Assembly (NCBI GenBank): GCA_024229515.1
Contig: JAAESI010000096.1
Span: 1 to 58,754 of the forward strand
Direction of reading: 5' to 3'
DNA length: 58,754 bases
From: Pseudomonadota bacterium
GTDB taxonomy: Bacteria; Myxococcota_A; UBA796; UBA9615
The position numbers and the translations under genes are program-made. Shown here piece by piece: positions 18,024 through 27,958 of the stretch. Positions within the stretch are counted from its first letter, which is position 1, and every line of letters begins with the position of its first letter. Below the pieces are notes generated by a model. It saw nothing but the letters and a program-made list of their open reading frames with translations, had not been told where the DNA came from and did no database searches.

Positions 18024-20867
18024 ATGAGCACCTTCCTCGAACGCATCACCCTCGACGCCCCCGAGTGGCTCCTCCTGCTCCTCGTCCTCGTCCCCATGTG
18101 GTGGGCCGCCGGACGCCGCACCTTCGAGGGGCGCACCGCCAAGGCCGCCGCTCTCGCGCGCACGGCGCTGGTCGTCGTCATCGCCCTCGCGGCCACCGGG
18201 CTGACGCTGAAGATGCCGGCCAAGCGGCTGGGCGTGGTCTTCGTGCTCGACCGCTCCGCTTCCCTGCCCGAGCAGGCCCGCTCCGACGCCCTCGGGTTCG
18301 TCCAGGAAGCCTCCAAGGCCATGCGCGACGGCGATCGCGCCGCGGTCGTGGTTGTCGGCGACGGGGCCATGGTCGAGCTCGAACCCGACGACGAGATCCG
18401 CCTCGGCGCCGTCGAGTCTCGCATCTCCCCCCACCAGACCGACATCGCCGCCGGCATCCGCCTCGCCGAAGCCGTCATGCCGTCGGACTACACCCGCCGC
18501 ATCGTCGTGCTGTCCGACGGCGAGGAGACCCGCGGCGACGCCATCTCCCAGGTTGCCTCCGCCGCCGCCGACGTCGAGCTGTGGACCGTGCCCTTCGACC
18601 GCGCCGAAGCCGACGAGGTCCTCCTCGAAGGCATCACCGCCCCCGACCAGGTCGCCGAGGGCGCCGCGTTCGAGCTTCGCGTCGTCGCCCGCGCCGCCAA
18701 GCCCACCAAGGGCAAGCTTCACCTGTACCGAAACGAGCGCCTGCTCGGCTCCCTCCCCGTCGACCTGCAGGGCGGCCGCGCCGACCTCTTCGTGCTCCGC
18801 CAGGACGCCGACGAGCCCGGCTTCCTCCGCTACCGCGCCACCCTCGAGGTCGACGGCGACACCGTCCCCCAGAACAACGTCGCCGTGACCACCGTCGCCG
18901 TCGAGGGACGCCCCCGCATCCTCTACGTCGAGGGCAAGACCGGTCAGGGCCGCTACCTGGAGACCACCCTCGAAGCCGAAGGCATGGCCGTCGACGTCAT
19001 CGCCCCCGGCGAGATGTCCGCATCCCTGGCCGCCCTGCAGCCGTACGCCGCCGTCATCCTGTCCGACGTCCCCGCCTACGCGTTGACCGAGCGCCAGATG
19101 GAGGTCCTGCGCCGCTACGTCCGCGACCTCGGCCGCGGCTTCGCCATGTTCGGAGGCGACGAGTCCTTCGGCGTCGGCGGCTACTACAAGACCCCGGTCG
19201 AGGAAATCCTCCCCGTCCGCATGGACATCCAGGACAAGAAGTACTTCCCGTCCCTGTCCATGGCGATGGCGATCGACAAGTCCGGCTCCATGGGCGGCAC
19301 CGGCCCCGCCGAGAAGATGGGGATGGCCAAGGAAGCCGCCATCCAGACGGCCGAGTTGATGGCCGACCGCGACCGCATCGGCGTCATCACCTTCGACGGC
19401 GCCGCCTCCTGGGCCGTGCCCATGACGCCGCTGACCCAGCGCAAGAAGATCGTCGACGCCATCTCGTCGCTCCAAGCCGGCGGCGGCACCCACATCTACC
19501 CCGCCCTCAAGGAAGCGTACGGCGCGCTGAACCGCGAGACGTCGGCCCAGCGGCACATCATCCTGATGTCCGACGGCGTCACCATGGGAGGCGACTTCGA
19601 GTCCCTCATCCGCATGGGCCAGCGGCGCGACATCACCCTGACCGCCATCGCCATCGGCGACGACTCGGACCGCTACTCCATGGAGTCGTGGGCCAAGTGG
19701 GGCGGTGGCCGCTACTACCTCGTCACCAAGCCCGAGCACATCCCCCGCGTCTTCACCCGCGAGACCATGCTCGCCACCCGCAGCTTCCTCATCGAGGAGA
19801 CCTTCCAGCCGTCCCTCGGCGCGCCGTCCCCCGTCACCCGGGGGATGAACAAGGTCCCCCTCCCGACCCTCGGCGGCTACGTGGCGACCGAGATCAAGCC
19901 CCGCGCGACCATCGCGATGTACGCCCGCGAGGAGGAGAACACCCCCCTGCTGGCGACCTGGCGCCACGGCCTCGGCCGCACCGCCGCGTGGACGTCCGAC
20001 TGCAAGGCTCGGTGGGGGCGCAACTGGCTCGGCACCGAGGCCTACACCCGCACCTTCACCCAGATGGTCCGCTGGCTCGCCGCCAGCGAAGGCTCCGCCG
20101 ACGTGCAGGCCCACGCCGAGTTGGACCGCGGCGTCATGACCGTCACGGTCGACGCCTACGACGCCGAGGGCGACTTCCGAAACTTCCTCGAGGGCGAAGC
20201 CCGCTTCATCGGCCCCGACCTGAGCGTGCAGAGCCGCCCCCTCCAGCAGATCGCCCCCGGCCGCTACCGCGCCGCCATCGACGCCACCCAGGACGGCGCG
20301 CACCTCGTCGGGGTGTTCCTCGAGGACGCCGACGGCAACGCGGTCGCGCAGACCACCGCCGAGGCGGCGCAGCCCTACTCCCCCGAGTACCGCCCCGCGT
20401 CCGGCGGCCAGGCGCTGCTCGCCGAGATCTCGCGCGTGGGTCGGGGCACTTCGCTGGATCGCACCGCCGCGACCACCGTTTTCACGCCCCCGACGACCCC
20501 GCGGCTCGTGCCCCACCCGCTGTGGCCCCCGCTGCTCATCCTCGCCTGCCTGCTCTTCCTCATCGACGTCGCCATCCGCCGGCTGGATTGGTCGTTCCTC
20601 CGGAGACGCCCCGCCGCCGTGGCCGTGACCGAGGTCTACGCGCCGGCACCGCCACCGCCGAAGGCCAAGCCGACCCGCCGCACGCCGCCCCGCAAGGTGG
20701 TGCGACCGCCGCCCGCTCCGGCGCGCACTCCCGGGAACTTCCCCGAAGAGCTGCCTGTCGAACCTGTTGCACCGCCCGAACCGGAGCAGAATGCATACGT
20801 CGGGGGCTTGTTGGCTGCCCGCCGACGCGCCCGCGACAAACACGGAGACGGAGAACAGGACCCTTGA
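18024..20867 (+). CDS. Large membrane protein with two VWA domains and a glutamine-amidotransferase-like domain
   Basis: The predicted protein has 947 residues. Two N-terminal membrane segments (about 14-30 and 44-62) are followed by a VWA-like domain with LDRSAS at 75-80 and VVLSDGEETRG. After a beta domain comes a GATase1-like fold (RPRILYVEGKTGQGRYL, GRGFAMFGGDESFGVGGYY). A second VWA domain follows with MIDAS DKSGS at 418-422, VITFDGAASW and ILMSDGVTMGG. A C-terminal membrane segment (LLILACLLFLIDVAI) leads to a basic, Pro-rich cytoplasmic tail. This combination is known in MoxR-associated membrane proteins of Planctomycetes and Myxococcota. The stop overlaps the TTG of the next gene. Its transcription may be disturbed by the cassette just upstream. 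Confidence 0.88.
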   Translation: MSTFLERITLDAPEWLLLLLVLVPMWWAAGRRTFEGRTAKAAALARTALVVVIALAATGLTLKMPAKRLGVVFVLDRSASLPEQARSDALGFVQEASKAMRDGDRAAVVVVGDGAMVELEPDDEIRLGAVESRISPHQTDIAAGIRLAEAVMPSDYTRRIVVLSDGEETRGDAISQVASAAADVELWTVPFDRAEADEVLLEGITAPDQVAEGAAFELRVVARAAKPTKGKLHLYRNERLLGSLPVDLQGGRADLFVLRQDADEPGFLRYRATLEVDGDTVPQNNVAVTTVAVEGRPRILYVEGKTGQGRYLETTLEAEGMAVDVIAPGEMSASLAALQPYAAVILSDVPAYALTERQMEVLRRYVRDLGRGFAMFGGDESFGVGGYYKTPVEEILPVRMDIQDKKYFPSLSMAMAIDKSGSMGGTGPAEKMGMAKEAAIQTAELMADRDRIGVITFDGAASWAVPMTPLTQRKKIVDAISSLQAGGGTHIYPALKEAYGALNRETSAQRHIILMSDGVTMGGDFESLIRMGQRRDITLTAIAIGDDSDRYSMESWAKWGGGRYYLVTKPEHIPRVFTRETMLATRSFLIEETFQPSLGAPSPVTRGMNKVPLPTLGGYVATEIKPRATIAMYAREEENTPLLATWRHGLGRTAAWTSDCKARWGRNWLGTEAYTRTFTQMVRWLAASEGSADVQAHAELDRGVMTVTVDAYDAEGDFRNFLEGEARFIGPDLSVQSRPLQQIAPGRYRAAIDATQDGAHLVGVFLEDADGNAVAQTTAEAAQPYSPEYRPASGGQALLAEISRVGRGTSLDRTAATTVFTPPTTPRLVPHPLWPPLLILACLLFLIDVAIRRLDWSFLRRRPAAVAVTEVYAPAPPPPKAKPTRRTPPRKVVRPPPAPARTPGNFPEELPVEPVAPPEPEQNAYVGGLLAARRRARDKHGDGEQDP

Positions 20868-23050
20868 GCGCCCGCGCGCCCGTGCTCCTGATCGCTCTCC
20901 TGGCCCTGCTGGCCGTGCCGACCCTCGCCTCGGCCGCGCCGCCCAAGGTCGAGATCAGCTCGCCGTTGCTCCAGTTCGCCCGCCCGGGCGCCTGGGTGCC
21001 GGTGAACATCGACTTCACCACCACCGATGCGGTCGACGCGGTCATCTCCGCGGACTTCGACGGCACCGACGGCATCCGCGGCGCCCGCCGTGACCTGAAC
21101 GTGCCCAAGAACTCCCAGCGGCGCGCCATCATCACGGTGCCGGTGCCCGACTGGGGCTCCACCCTCAACGTCGTCGTCCTGGACTCCCGCGGACGACCCC
21201 TCGCGGCCGAAGGGCTGACGGTGCGCGGTCGCATGGATCCAGCGGCGGTCCACGTCGTCGTGGTCGGCGAAGAGCCGCTGGGCTGGCCCCTGCTGCAGGA
21301 GGTCACCGGCCACCCCGTCCCCGGACACGCCGACGAGGCGCCCGACGGCTTCCGCGCGGTGCGGGTCGAGAACGTCATGCCGCCGGACCTGCCGGACCAG
21401 TGGTTCGGCTACAGCGCCGCGGACATTGTGGTGTGGCGCCGCCCCGACCCATCTGGGCTGTCCCCCGAGCAGCAGCAGGCGCTCCGCGGCTGGGTCGCCT
21501 CGGGAGGCACCGCCGTCATCGCGCTCGGTGACAACCACGCCAACTGGACCTCCTCGCCCCTGGGCTCCCTGACCCCGCTGTCGAGCCGGTCGATCGCCCG
21601 CTCCGAGTTCGCGCTCGCCGACGTCTGGGGCATCGCCGGCACCGGCTTGCCCCCGGGGATCGTCAAGACCGACGAAGGACCCGCCGCCGAGAGCGGACTC
21701 CCCATCGTCGAGGTCACCCCCGAGGCGGGAAGCCGCGTCGTCTGGACCGGCACCGGCGGGCGTCCCCTCACCCTCGTGAGCCAGCCCGGCACCGGCCGCG
21801 TCGTGCTCCTGACCTTCGATCCCGCCGCCGGCGAGCTCAAGGGCGGCTTCGACCGTGGCCGATTCTGGCGCCAGCTCCTCGGGCTCCACGAGCCGGTCGG
21901 CCGCGACTACCAGCTGAGCGACACCTGGGACGGCGAGGTCGAGCACGGCCGCTACCGCGCCGGCATCGCGGGCAAGCCGTTCGACACCCCCGTCGGCAAC
22001 TGCCCCACCCATGGCGCCGCCGCCCTCGCCATGTCGAACTACCAGTACGGCAGCGACAACAGCCCCACCGACCTGCACCGCGCCAACCTCGGGCTCCCGA
22101 GCACCCAGAACGAGTGGTGGAACGGCGTCGCCAACGTCATCGGCGACTTCGCCGCGGCGGCTCCGCTGTCGCTGTACTTCATCCTCATCTTCGGGGCGCT
22201 GTACCTGCTCTTCATCGGCCCGCTGGACTACGTGGTGCTGCGCCGCCTGGGCCGGCCGATGCTGACGTGGGTGACCTTCCCCGTGCTCGCCATCGGCTTC
22301 AGCGTCGCCGCCGGGTTCGTCATCCAGGCCCAGAAGGCGGGCGACAGCGAGACCCACTGCCTGACCCTGCTGGACGTGATGCCTAGCGCCGACGTCGCCC
22401 GCGGGACCGCGTGGTGCTCCATCTGGGCGAGCAAGCGGACCGACCTGGTCGTGGACGTCGGGCGGGGCGAGGGCTGGTCGCTGCCGGCCCGCGAGAACGA
22501 CTACGACGCCGGCGGCTACACCAGCTACGGCTACAACCAGACCGAGGTGGTGGGCAGCGGCCTCGCCATCCGGTCCGAGCCCGGCCACGCGCTGCTGGAG
22601 TTCGAGGCGTCCCAGTGGTCGGCGTCGAACTTCCGCTCCCAGTGGGTCGACGCCGAAGCGGGCGAGGCCCGCTGGTACTACAACGACGATGGCGAAATCG
22701 TGGTGCGCAACGACCTTGGGGTGGACCTCGTCGGCGCCTGGGTGGTCGATGGAGGCCGCTTCCTCGAGGTCGGCGACATCAACGACGGCAGCTCGCGGGC
22801 GGCCGTCGAAGACACGGCGGGGCCGCTGGCGGTGTCGTTCGAGGACGAGCGCCACCAGGCGATGTTCGCGTGGGCCTACGACGCGGTCGACGACCCGGTC
22901 GGCCACCTGCACGTCGGCACCCCCGGCCGGCCCGTGCTCGTCGGGTTCGCCCGCAAGCCGGTGGGCATCCCCATCTTCGAAGGGTTCCGGGCGGTCGACA
23001 GCAGCCAGACCCTCGTCCGCGTACCGCTCCTGCCGTTGGAGGCGCCATGA
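20864..23050 (+). CDS. Membrane-anchored companion of the VWA cluster
   Basis: The predicted protein has 728 residues, starting at TTG 20864 inside the previous stop (TTGA). That start gives a clean signal peptide (APVLLIALLALLAVPTLASA). The periplasmic part includes a GATase/GldG-like segment (DIVVWRRPDPSGLSPEQQQA, GGTAVIALGDN). Two membrane segments follow around a characteristic loop (LYLLFIGPLDYVVLRRLGRP), then a second beta-rich domain. The loop motif recurs in uncharacterised proteins next to MoxR/VWA genes. Its stop overlaps the ATG of the ABC ATPase (ATGA), which ties it to the transporter. No enzymatic motif is visible; a scaffold role is a guess. Confidence 0.8.
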   Translation: MSARAPVLLIALLALLAVPTLASAAPPKVEISSPLLQFARPGAWVPVNIDFTTTDAVDAVISADFDGTDGIRGARRDLNVPKNSQRRAIITVPVPDWGSTLNVVVLDSRGRPLAAEGLTVRGRMDPAAVHVVVVGEEPLGWPLLQEVTGHPVPGHADEAPDGFRAVRVENVMPPDLPDQWFGYSAADIVVWRRPDPSGLSPEQQQALRGWVASGGTAVIALGDNHANWTSSPLGSLTPLSSRSIARSEFALADVWGIAGTGLPPGIVKTDEGPAAESGLPIVEVTPEAGSRVVWTGTGGRPLTLVSQPGTGRVVLLTFDPAAGELKGGFDRGRFWRQLLGLHEPVGRDYQLSDTWDGEVEHGRYRAGIAGKPFDTPVGNCPTHGAAALAMSNYQYGSDNSPTDLHRANLGLPSTQNEWWNGVANVIGDFAAAAPLSLYFILIFGALYLLFIGPLDYVVLRRLGRPMLTWVTFPVLAIGFSVAAGFVIQAQKAGDSETHCLTLLDVMPSADVARGTAWCSIWASKRTDLVVDVGRGEGWSLPARENDYDAGGYTSYGYNQTEVVGSGLAIRSEPGHALLEFEASQWSASNFRSQWVDAEAGEARWYYNDDGEIVVRNDLGVDLVGAWVVDGGRFLEVGDINDGSSRAAVEDTAGPLAVSFEDERHQAMFAWAYDAVDDPVGHLHVGTPGRPVLVGFARKPVGIPIFEGFRAVDSSQTLVRVPLLPLEAP

Positions 23051-23991
23051 GCCTGATGATCGAGACCCGAGGCCTCACCAAGAGCTACGGCGACTTCGTC
23101 GCCCTGCGCGGCATCGACCTCAAGGTCGAAGGCGGAGACATCTTCGGCTTCATCGGCCCCAACGGAGCCGGCAAGACCACCACCATCCGCATCCTCACGA
23201 CCCTGCTGGAGCCCACCGGCGGCGACGCGCGGGTCGCGGGCATGTCCGTCTGGGACGACAAGGACTCCATCCGTGGCCTCGTCGGCTACATGCCCGACGC
23301 CTTCGGGGTCTACCCGGACATGACGGTGACGGAGTACCTGCACTTCTTCGCCGCCGCGTACGGCATCGGTCGCGGAGAGCGCCACGGCCTCGTCTCGGGC
23401 CTGCTGGAGCTGACCGACCTGACGTTCAAGGAGGACGCGCTGGTCGACAGCCTGTCCAAGGGCATGCAGCAGCGGCTCGGGCTGGCGCGGGCGCTGGTGC
23501 ACGATCCCAAGGTCCTCGTGCTGGACGAACCGGCCGCCGGGCTGGACCCACGCGCACGGGTGGAACTCCGTGAAATTCTTCGGGAACTTCAGCGGATGGG
23601 GAAGACGATTCTGCTCAGCTCGCACATCCTCAGCGAGCTGGAGGAGATCTGCAATCGCATCGGGATCGTGGAGCAGGGGCGCCTCGTCGCGCAGGGCTCC
23701 ACCGAGGAGATCCTCGACCAGCTCAGCGCCGAGGGCTCGCGCATCCAGCTGCGGACGACCAACAACAAGGAGGCGCTGGAGCTGCTGAACGCCCACCCCG
23801 CCATCGGCGGGGCCGCCCTCGACGAGGACGACCCCGCGATCGTGCGCGTCGAGTTGGTCGGGGGCGACGATGAGATCGGCCGCCTGTCCACGATCCTCGC
23901 CGACGGCGGCATCGGCATCCGGCACCTCAGCGAGGACCGCGTGAGCCTCGAGCAAGCGTTCATGCGCCTCACCCGAGGCCTCGTGCAGTGA
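23047..23991 (+). CDS. ABC transporter ATP-binding protein (ABC-2/NatA type)
   Basis: The predicted protein has 314 residues. Walker A is GPNGAGKT, the signature is LSKGMQQRL (the Lys variant usual in NatA/ABC-2 ATPases), Walker B VLVLDEPAAGLDP, then SSHILSELEEIC with the switch His. The C-terminal 80 residues form the extra domain typical of this class. The ATG at 23047 overlaps the upstream stop and its own stop overlaps the GTG of the first permease. It should energise the two permeases that follow. Confidence 0.95.
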   Translation: MSLMIETRGLTKSYGDFVALRGIDLKVEGGDIFGFIGPNGAGKTTTIRILTTLLEPTGGDARVAGMSVWDDKDSIRGLVGYMPDAFGVYPDMTVTEYLHFFAAAYGIGRGERHGLVSGLLELTDLTFKEDALVDSLSKGMQQRLGLARALVHDPKVLVLDEPAAGLDPRARVELREILRELQRMGKTILLSSHILSELEEICNRIGIVEQGRLVAQGSTEEILDQLSAEGSRIQLRTTNNKEALELLNAHPAIGGAALDEDDPAIVRVELVGGDDEIGRLSTILADGGIGIRHLSEDRVSLEQAFMRLTRGLVQ

Positions 23992-25874
23992 GCACCACGG
24001 CGGTCGTCGTCGAGCGCGAGCTCGTGCGGGCGTCCCGCCGATGGCAGACCTACGCCCAGCGGGGGGTCTTCGCGCTGCTCCTGTTCGGCTTCATCGTCGT
24101 CTACTGGGAGGACCAGGTCGTCGGCCGCGCGTGGGACGCGCACACCCTGGGACGCACCGGCCGCAAGATCATCGAAGCGTGGGCGTGGCTCCAGTTCGTC
24201 CTCCTCGCGGTCATCACGCCGGTGGTCGTCGCCCAGGCGATCGTCGAGGAGAAGACCGCCCGCACCCTCGAGTTGCTCACCACCACCCGCTTGACCCCGC
24301 GGCGCATCCTCGCGGGCAAGCTCATCAGCCGCATGCTGGTGCTGGAGGGGCTGATCCTGGTCGGCCTCCCCGTCGTCGCGCTCTGCATCAGCCTGGGCGG
24401 GGTCGAGTTCATGACCGTCGCCAACGCCGTGCTCCAGGCGACCGCGATCATCATCGGGCTCGGCTCGGTGGCGGCCTTCCTCGCGCTGTACGCCGACGGC
24501 CCCATCGCCCCCGCGGTGCTGACCTGGATCTGGGGCCTCGCCGCCTGGTTCATGCCCCACGTCCCCTTCGAGTGGCTCACCGGCCGCACGCTCTACTCCG
24601 AAGGGGCGCAGGCGATCACCCCCGTGGGCGCGCTGGCGATCAACGACGACTGGCTGATCGTGGGGCCGCTGTTCGTGAACGTGCTCCTCGCGGTCGCGAC
24701 GCTCGTGCTCGCCGGCCGCGTGTGGGAGGCCCTGGCGGCGGGGGACCATCCGGAGGACGAGGAGCTGAGCCTGGGGTTCTGGGCCGTCGAAGGCATCAAG
24801 CGCCGCACTGCGATGCTGTTCGCGTTGCTGATGCTGGTCACGCCGGGGCTCTTCCTTGCCAACGTGCTCAGCTACCGCAGCAGCATCCGCCCCGCGTACC
24901 ACTTCGTCGCCTGGATCTGGGTCGTCGGCCTCGTGCTCGTGGGCACGCTGACGTGGCTGCTCGTCTGCCGGGCGGGCTTCCGCTACGGCGCCCTGAAGCG
25001 GGCCAACCCGGTGGGCTGGCGCCGTCAGGCCGAGGCCTGGGACGCGGGCCGGGAGCTCCCTCGGCGGGCGCGGACGGTCTGGGGCAACCCGGTGGCGTGG
25101 CGCGAGGTTCGCACCGCCGCCCATGGCATGTTCAGCCGCTGGCTGCTGAAGGGCTACATCGTCATCGGCTCGTTCGTGCTCGTGCTCGTCGCCACCATCC
25201 CGCCGCACGACTACGCGTGGCGGGCCGACGACCTCGTCGGCTGGGCCTTCATCGGCTTCTTCGGCTGCGCCATCACGACGGTGTTTCTGGCGACCTCCTC
25301 GGTGGCCGCGGAGCAGCGGCGGCGCACCCTCGATCTGCTTCGCGTCACCGCCATGACCCCCGGCGCGGTGCTCCGCGGCAAGCTGCTGTCCATCGCCCTG
25401 CTCGTCGCTCCGCCGGTGATGATCTCCGCGGTCATCCTCATCCCCGGAATGCTCGAGTGGGCCGACGACTGGCGCTACGAGTGGGCCGTCGACCCCGCCA
25501 ACCGGACCCAGCTGGCCGACCTCGTGGCGCGCTGGGCGGGCACCTGCCTGTGGGGCGTCTCCGCGTTGACCTTCCTCGCCGTCACCTGCCTGGCCCTGGC
25601 GTTGAAGGCCCGCAAGCCGGGGCGGGCGTGGGTCTCGACCCTCACATGGGCCTCGGCCCTCTTCATCGCGCCGATCTTCCTGCGCATCATCGCCGAGCGG
25701 CGTTGGAGCACCGTGGTCGACGTGCTGGGGTTCTTCAACCCGGGGCTGCGGGAGGACTTCTGGAACAGCGCGTCCGTACCGTGGACCATCTGGCCGTCGG
25801 CGGTGTTCTGGTTCGTGCTCTCAGGCATCGTCTTGTGGATCACCGCTCGGAGGTTTGGTGCCAACACCCGCTGA
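23988..25874 (+). CDS. ABC-2 type permease, first subunit
   Basis: The predicted protein has 628 residues and many membrane segments. The N-terminal part has the ABC-2 coupling pattern: a basic start (VERELVRASRR), a membrane helix, VITPVVVAQAIVEEKTARTL and LLTTTRLTPRRILAGKL. A second half repeats this design (VWGNPVAWREV, SSVAAEQRRRTLDLL), so the protein is a fused, internally duplicated permease. GTG start in the GTGA overlap. It resembles the next gene throughout, so the two probably form a heterodimer. The substrate is unknown. Confidence 0.85.
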   Translation: MSTTAVVVERELVRASRRWQTYAQRGVFALLLFGFIVVYWEDQVVGRAWDAHTLGRTGRKIIEAWAWLQFVLLAVITPVVVAQAIVEEKTARTLELLTTTRLTPRRILAGKLISRMLVLEGLILVGLPVVALCISLGGVEFMTVANAVLQATAIIIGLGSVAAFLALYADGPIAPAVLTWIWGLAAWFMPHVPFEWLTGRTLYSEGAQAITPVGALAINDDWLIVGPLFVNVLLAVATLVLAGRVWEALAAGDHPEDEELSLGFWAVEGIKRRTAMLFALLMLVTPGLFLANVLSYRSSIRPAYHFVAWIWVVGLVLVGTLTWLLVCRAGFRYGALKRANPVGWRRQAEAWDAGRELPRRARTVWGNPVAWREVRTAAHGMFSRWLLKGYIVIGSFVLVLVATIPPHDYAWRADDLVGWAFIGFFGCAITTVFLATSSVAAEQRRRTLDLLRVTAMTPGAVLRGKLLSIALLVAPPVMISAVILIPGMLEWADDWRYEWAVDPANRTQLADLVARWAGTCLWGVSALTFLAVTCLALALKARKPGRAWVSTLTWASALFIAPIFLRIIAERRWSTVVDVLGFFNPGLREDFWNSASVPWTIWPSAVFWFVLSGIVLWITARRFGANTR

Positions 25875-27948
25875 GAAGCCGGATCCGAAGCCGCCCCAGC
25901 GGCGCCGCCCCGGCATCGGCACGGTGCTGGAGCGGGAGCTCATCCGATCGGCGCGGAGGCCGCAGACCTACTCGCTTCGTGCCGGCTTCGCCCTCATGCT
26001 CCTGGGCCTCATCGCGGTGTGGTGGGCCGAGGAGGTCCAGGGCCGCACCGGCATGGACCGCCAGGGGCTCGCCAGCCAGGGGCAGTTCATCTTCCAGCTC
26101 TACGTCTGGGTGCAGTGGGCGGTGCTTGGGGTGCTGACGCCGATCCTCATCGCGCAGTCCGTCATCGAGGAGCGCGAGGGCAAGACGCTCAAGCTGCTCA
26201 CCATCACGAACCTGGGCGCGGGCCGCATCCTCGTGGGCAAGTGGCTCAGCCGCGTGATCGGCCTCGAGCTCCTCATCCTCGCCGGACTGCCCCCGCTGGC
26301 GCTCACCCTCAGCCTCGGCGGCGTGGAGTTGTGGCAGCTGCTCAGCGCGTGGCTTCAGCTCACCACCCTGGTGATGAGCGGGGGCGCCGTCGCCGCGTTC
26401 CTCGCGCTGTACGCCAAGGGCCCGTTCTCCGTCGCGATCGCCACCTGGGTGTGGATGATCTGCGCGTTCACGATGGGCTTCATCCCCCACGGCGCGGTGG
26501 TCCAGACCGAGGGCTCGCTGGCCTGGATGTCGCCGTTCTACGCCCTGATCCTGGCGAAGGAGTGGAGCGTGACGGTGGGGCCGATCCTGGGCTTCGGCAT
26601 GGTCACCGCGGCGGTGCTCCACCTGGGCGCCCTGGGCTTCCGCGCGGCCATGTCGGGGGCGGACGATCCGCTGCAGGGGTTCGGCACGCTGTCGGGCGAC
26701 TTCGAGGGGCTGCGCAAGGTCAAGACGCGGCTCGCGATCCTCATGGTCGTGCTGCTCGCGGCGACCCCGCTGATGATGGTGCAGAAGGCGATCGAGACCT
26801 TCGTGCCGGCCGACTGGATGAAGATCGCGATCTCGTCCGGCTCCTGGATCTGGGCGGTGCTGTGGATCTGGCTCGCCACCGGCGTCTACCTCCTCGTCGT
26901 CCGCGCGGCCTACATCCAGCTGGGGCGCCGTCGGTCCAAGCGGCACGACCGCTCGTGGAAGGAGCTCGTCCGCAACTGGGAGCCCGCCGCCGCCCCCAGC
27001 ACGGCGCGGTCCATCGAGCCCGACTCCGACGCCGCCGAAGCCAACGCCTGGGCCGAACGCCCCGCCGTGCCCCTGAGCGTGCCGCTGTCCGGCCGCAACC
27101 TGTCGGGCAGGTCCGTCGACGAGGCCGCCCCCGGCCGCAAGGCCCGCTTCTCCGTCGTGCGCTCCGTGTGGCGCAACCCGGTCCTGTGGCGCGAGGTCGT
27201 GACCCGGGCCCACGGCGGCCTGTCCAAGATGATCCTCCGCTCCTACGTCGTGGTGGCGCTGATCGGCGGCTTCTTCTTCTTCATCGGCCTGCTCGCCGTG
27301 TCGCCGGGGCTGTCGCTGTTCTGCGGCTTCTCCGGCTTCGCGATGGCGGCGCTGGTCGTGCTGATGACGTCCACTGCGTCGATCGCGGGGGAGCTGCGGA
27401 ACTCCACCCTGGAGCTGCTGTGCGCCACCCGCATGTCCGCGCTCCGGATCCTCTGGGGCAAGCTCCTGGCGGCCTGGGCGTTGGCCGCGCCGGCCTACCT
27501 CGCGGGGGTGGTGGCGACCGCGCTGGGGGTCTCGCTCGTGCTCGCGGACTCGTTCGAGTACCGCAGCTTCGACCGGCTGGAGGCGTTCGGGGTGCTCCTG
27601 AGCTGGGGCGGCGTCACGCTCTGGTACGGCGTTGCCCTCACCACCGTCGTCGCCGTCTGCCACTGGATCGGGCTGCGGGCGGAGTCCGCCTCGCGGGTCT
27701 GGATGTGGACCATCGGGTGGGCGACGGCGATGCTTGTGCTGCCCCCGCTGGCGGCGGCGATCTTCGACAACCAGGCCTCGATCCGGGCCGTCATCGGCCT
27801 GATCAACCCGCTCCTGGACGAGGCGACCTGGGATGTGGACGACCCGCCGATCGTGCTGTTCTGCTCCATCGGCGTGTGGCTGATGTTCACCGCGGCGCTG
27901 TTCGTGGACAACGCCTACCGACTTCCGCGCAGGGCAAGCCGAGGGTAG
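25858..27948 (+). CDS. ABC-2 type permease, second subunit
   Basis: The predicted protein has 696 residues and is a paralogue of the preceding permease: VLERELIRSARRPQTYSLRA at the N-terminus, then LTPILIAQSVIEEREGKTL and LLTITNLGAGRILVGKW. The repeated half contains VWRNPVLWREVV and TASIAGELRNSTLELL. A charged, non-membrane insert of about 60 residues separates the halves. I prefer GTG 25858 because GGAGG lies at 25849-25853; a TTG three bases upstream is equally in frame. It overlaps the previous gene by 17 bases. Confidence 0.83.
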   Translation: MPTPAEKPDPKPPQRRRPGIGTVLERELIRSARRPQTYSLRAGFALMLLGLIAVWWAEEVQGRTGMDRQGLASQGQFIFQLYVWVQWAVLGVLTPILIAQSVIEEREGKTLKLLTITNLGAGRILVGKWLSRVIGLELLILAGLPPLALTLSLGGVELWQLLSAWLQLTTLVMSGGAVAAFLALYAKGPFSVAIATWVWMICAFTMGFIPHGAVVQTEGSLAWMSPFYALILAKEWSVTVGPILGFGMVTAAVLHLGALGFRAAMSGADDPLQGFGTLSGDFEGLRKVKTRLAILMVVLLAATPLMMVQKAIETFVPADWMKIAISSGSWIWAVLWIWLATGVYLLVVRAAYIQLGRRRSKRHDRSWKELVRNWEPAAAPSTARSIEPDSDAAEANAWAERPAVPLSVPLSGRNLSGRSVDEAAPGRKARFSVVRSVWRNPVLWREVVTRAHGGLSKMILRSYVVVALIGGFFFFIGLLAVSPGLSLFCGFSGFAMAALVVLMTSTASIAGELRNSTLELLCATRMSALRILWGKLLAAWALAAPAYLAGVVATALGVSLVLADSFEYRSFDRLEAFGVLLSWGGVTLWYGVALTTVVAVCHWIGLRAESASRVWMWTIGWATAMLVLPPLAAAIFDNQASIRAVIGLINPLLDEATWDVDDPPIVLFCSIGVWLMFTAALFVDNAYRLPRRASRG

Positions 27949-27958
27949 GGTCCCGGCC

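Noticed and set aside
17988..20843. 951-codon open frame on the minus strand opposite the double-VWA gene
   Set aside because: The sequence is Gly/Asp/Val-repetitive shadow of the real gene, which has MIDAS motifs and membrane segments; no start signal or family.
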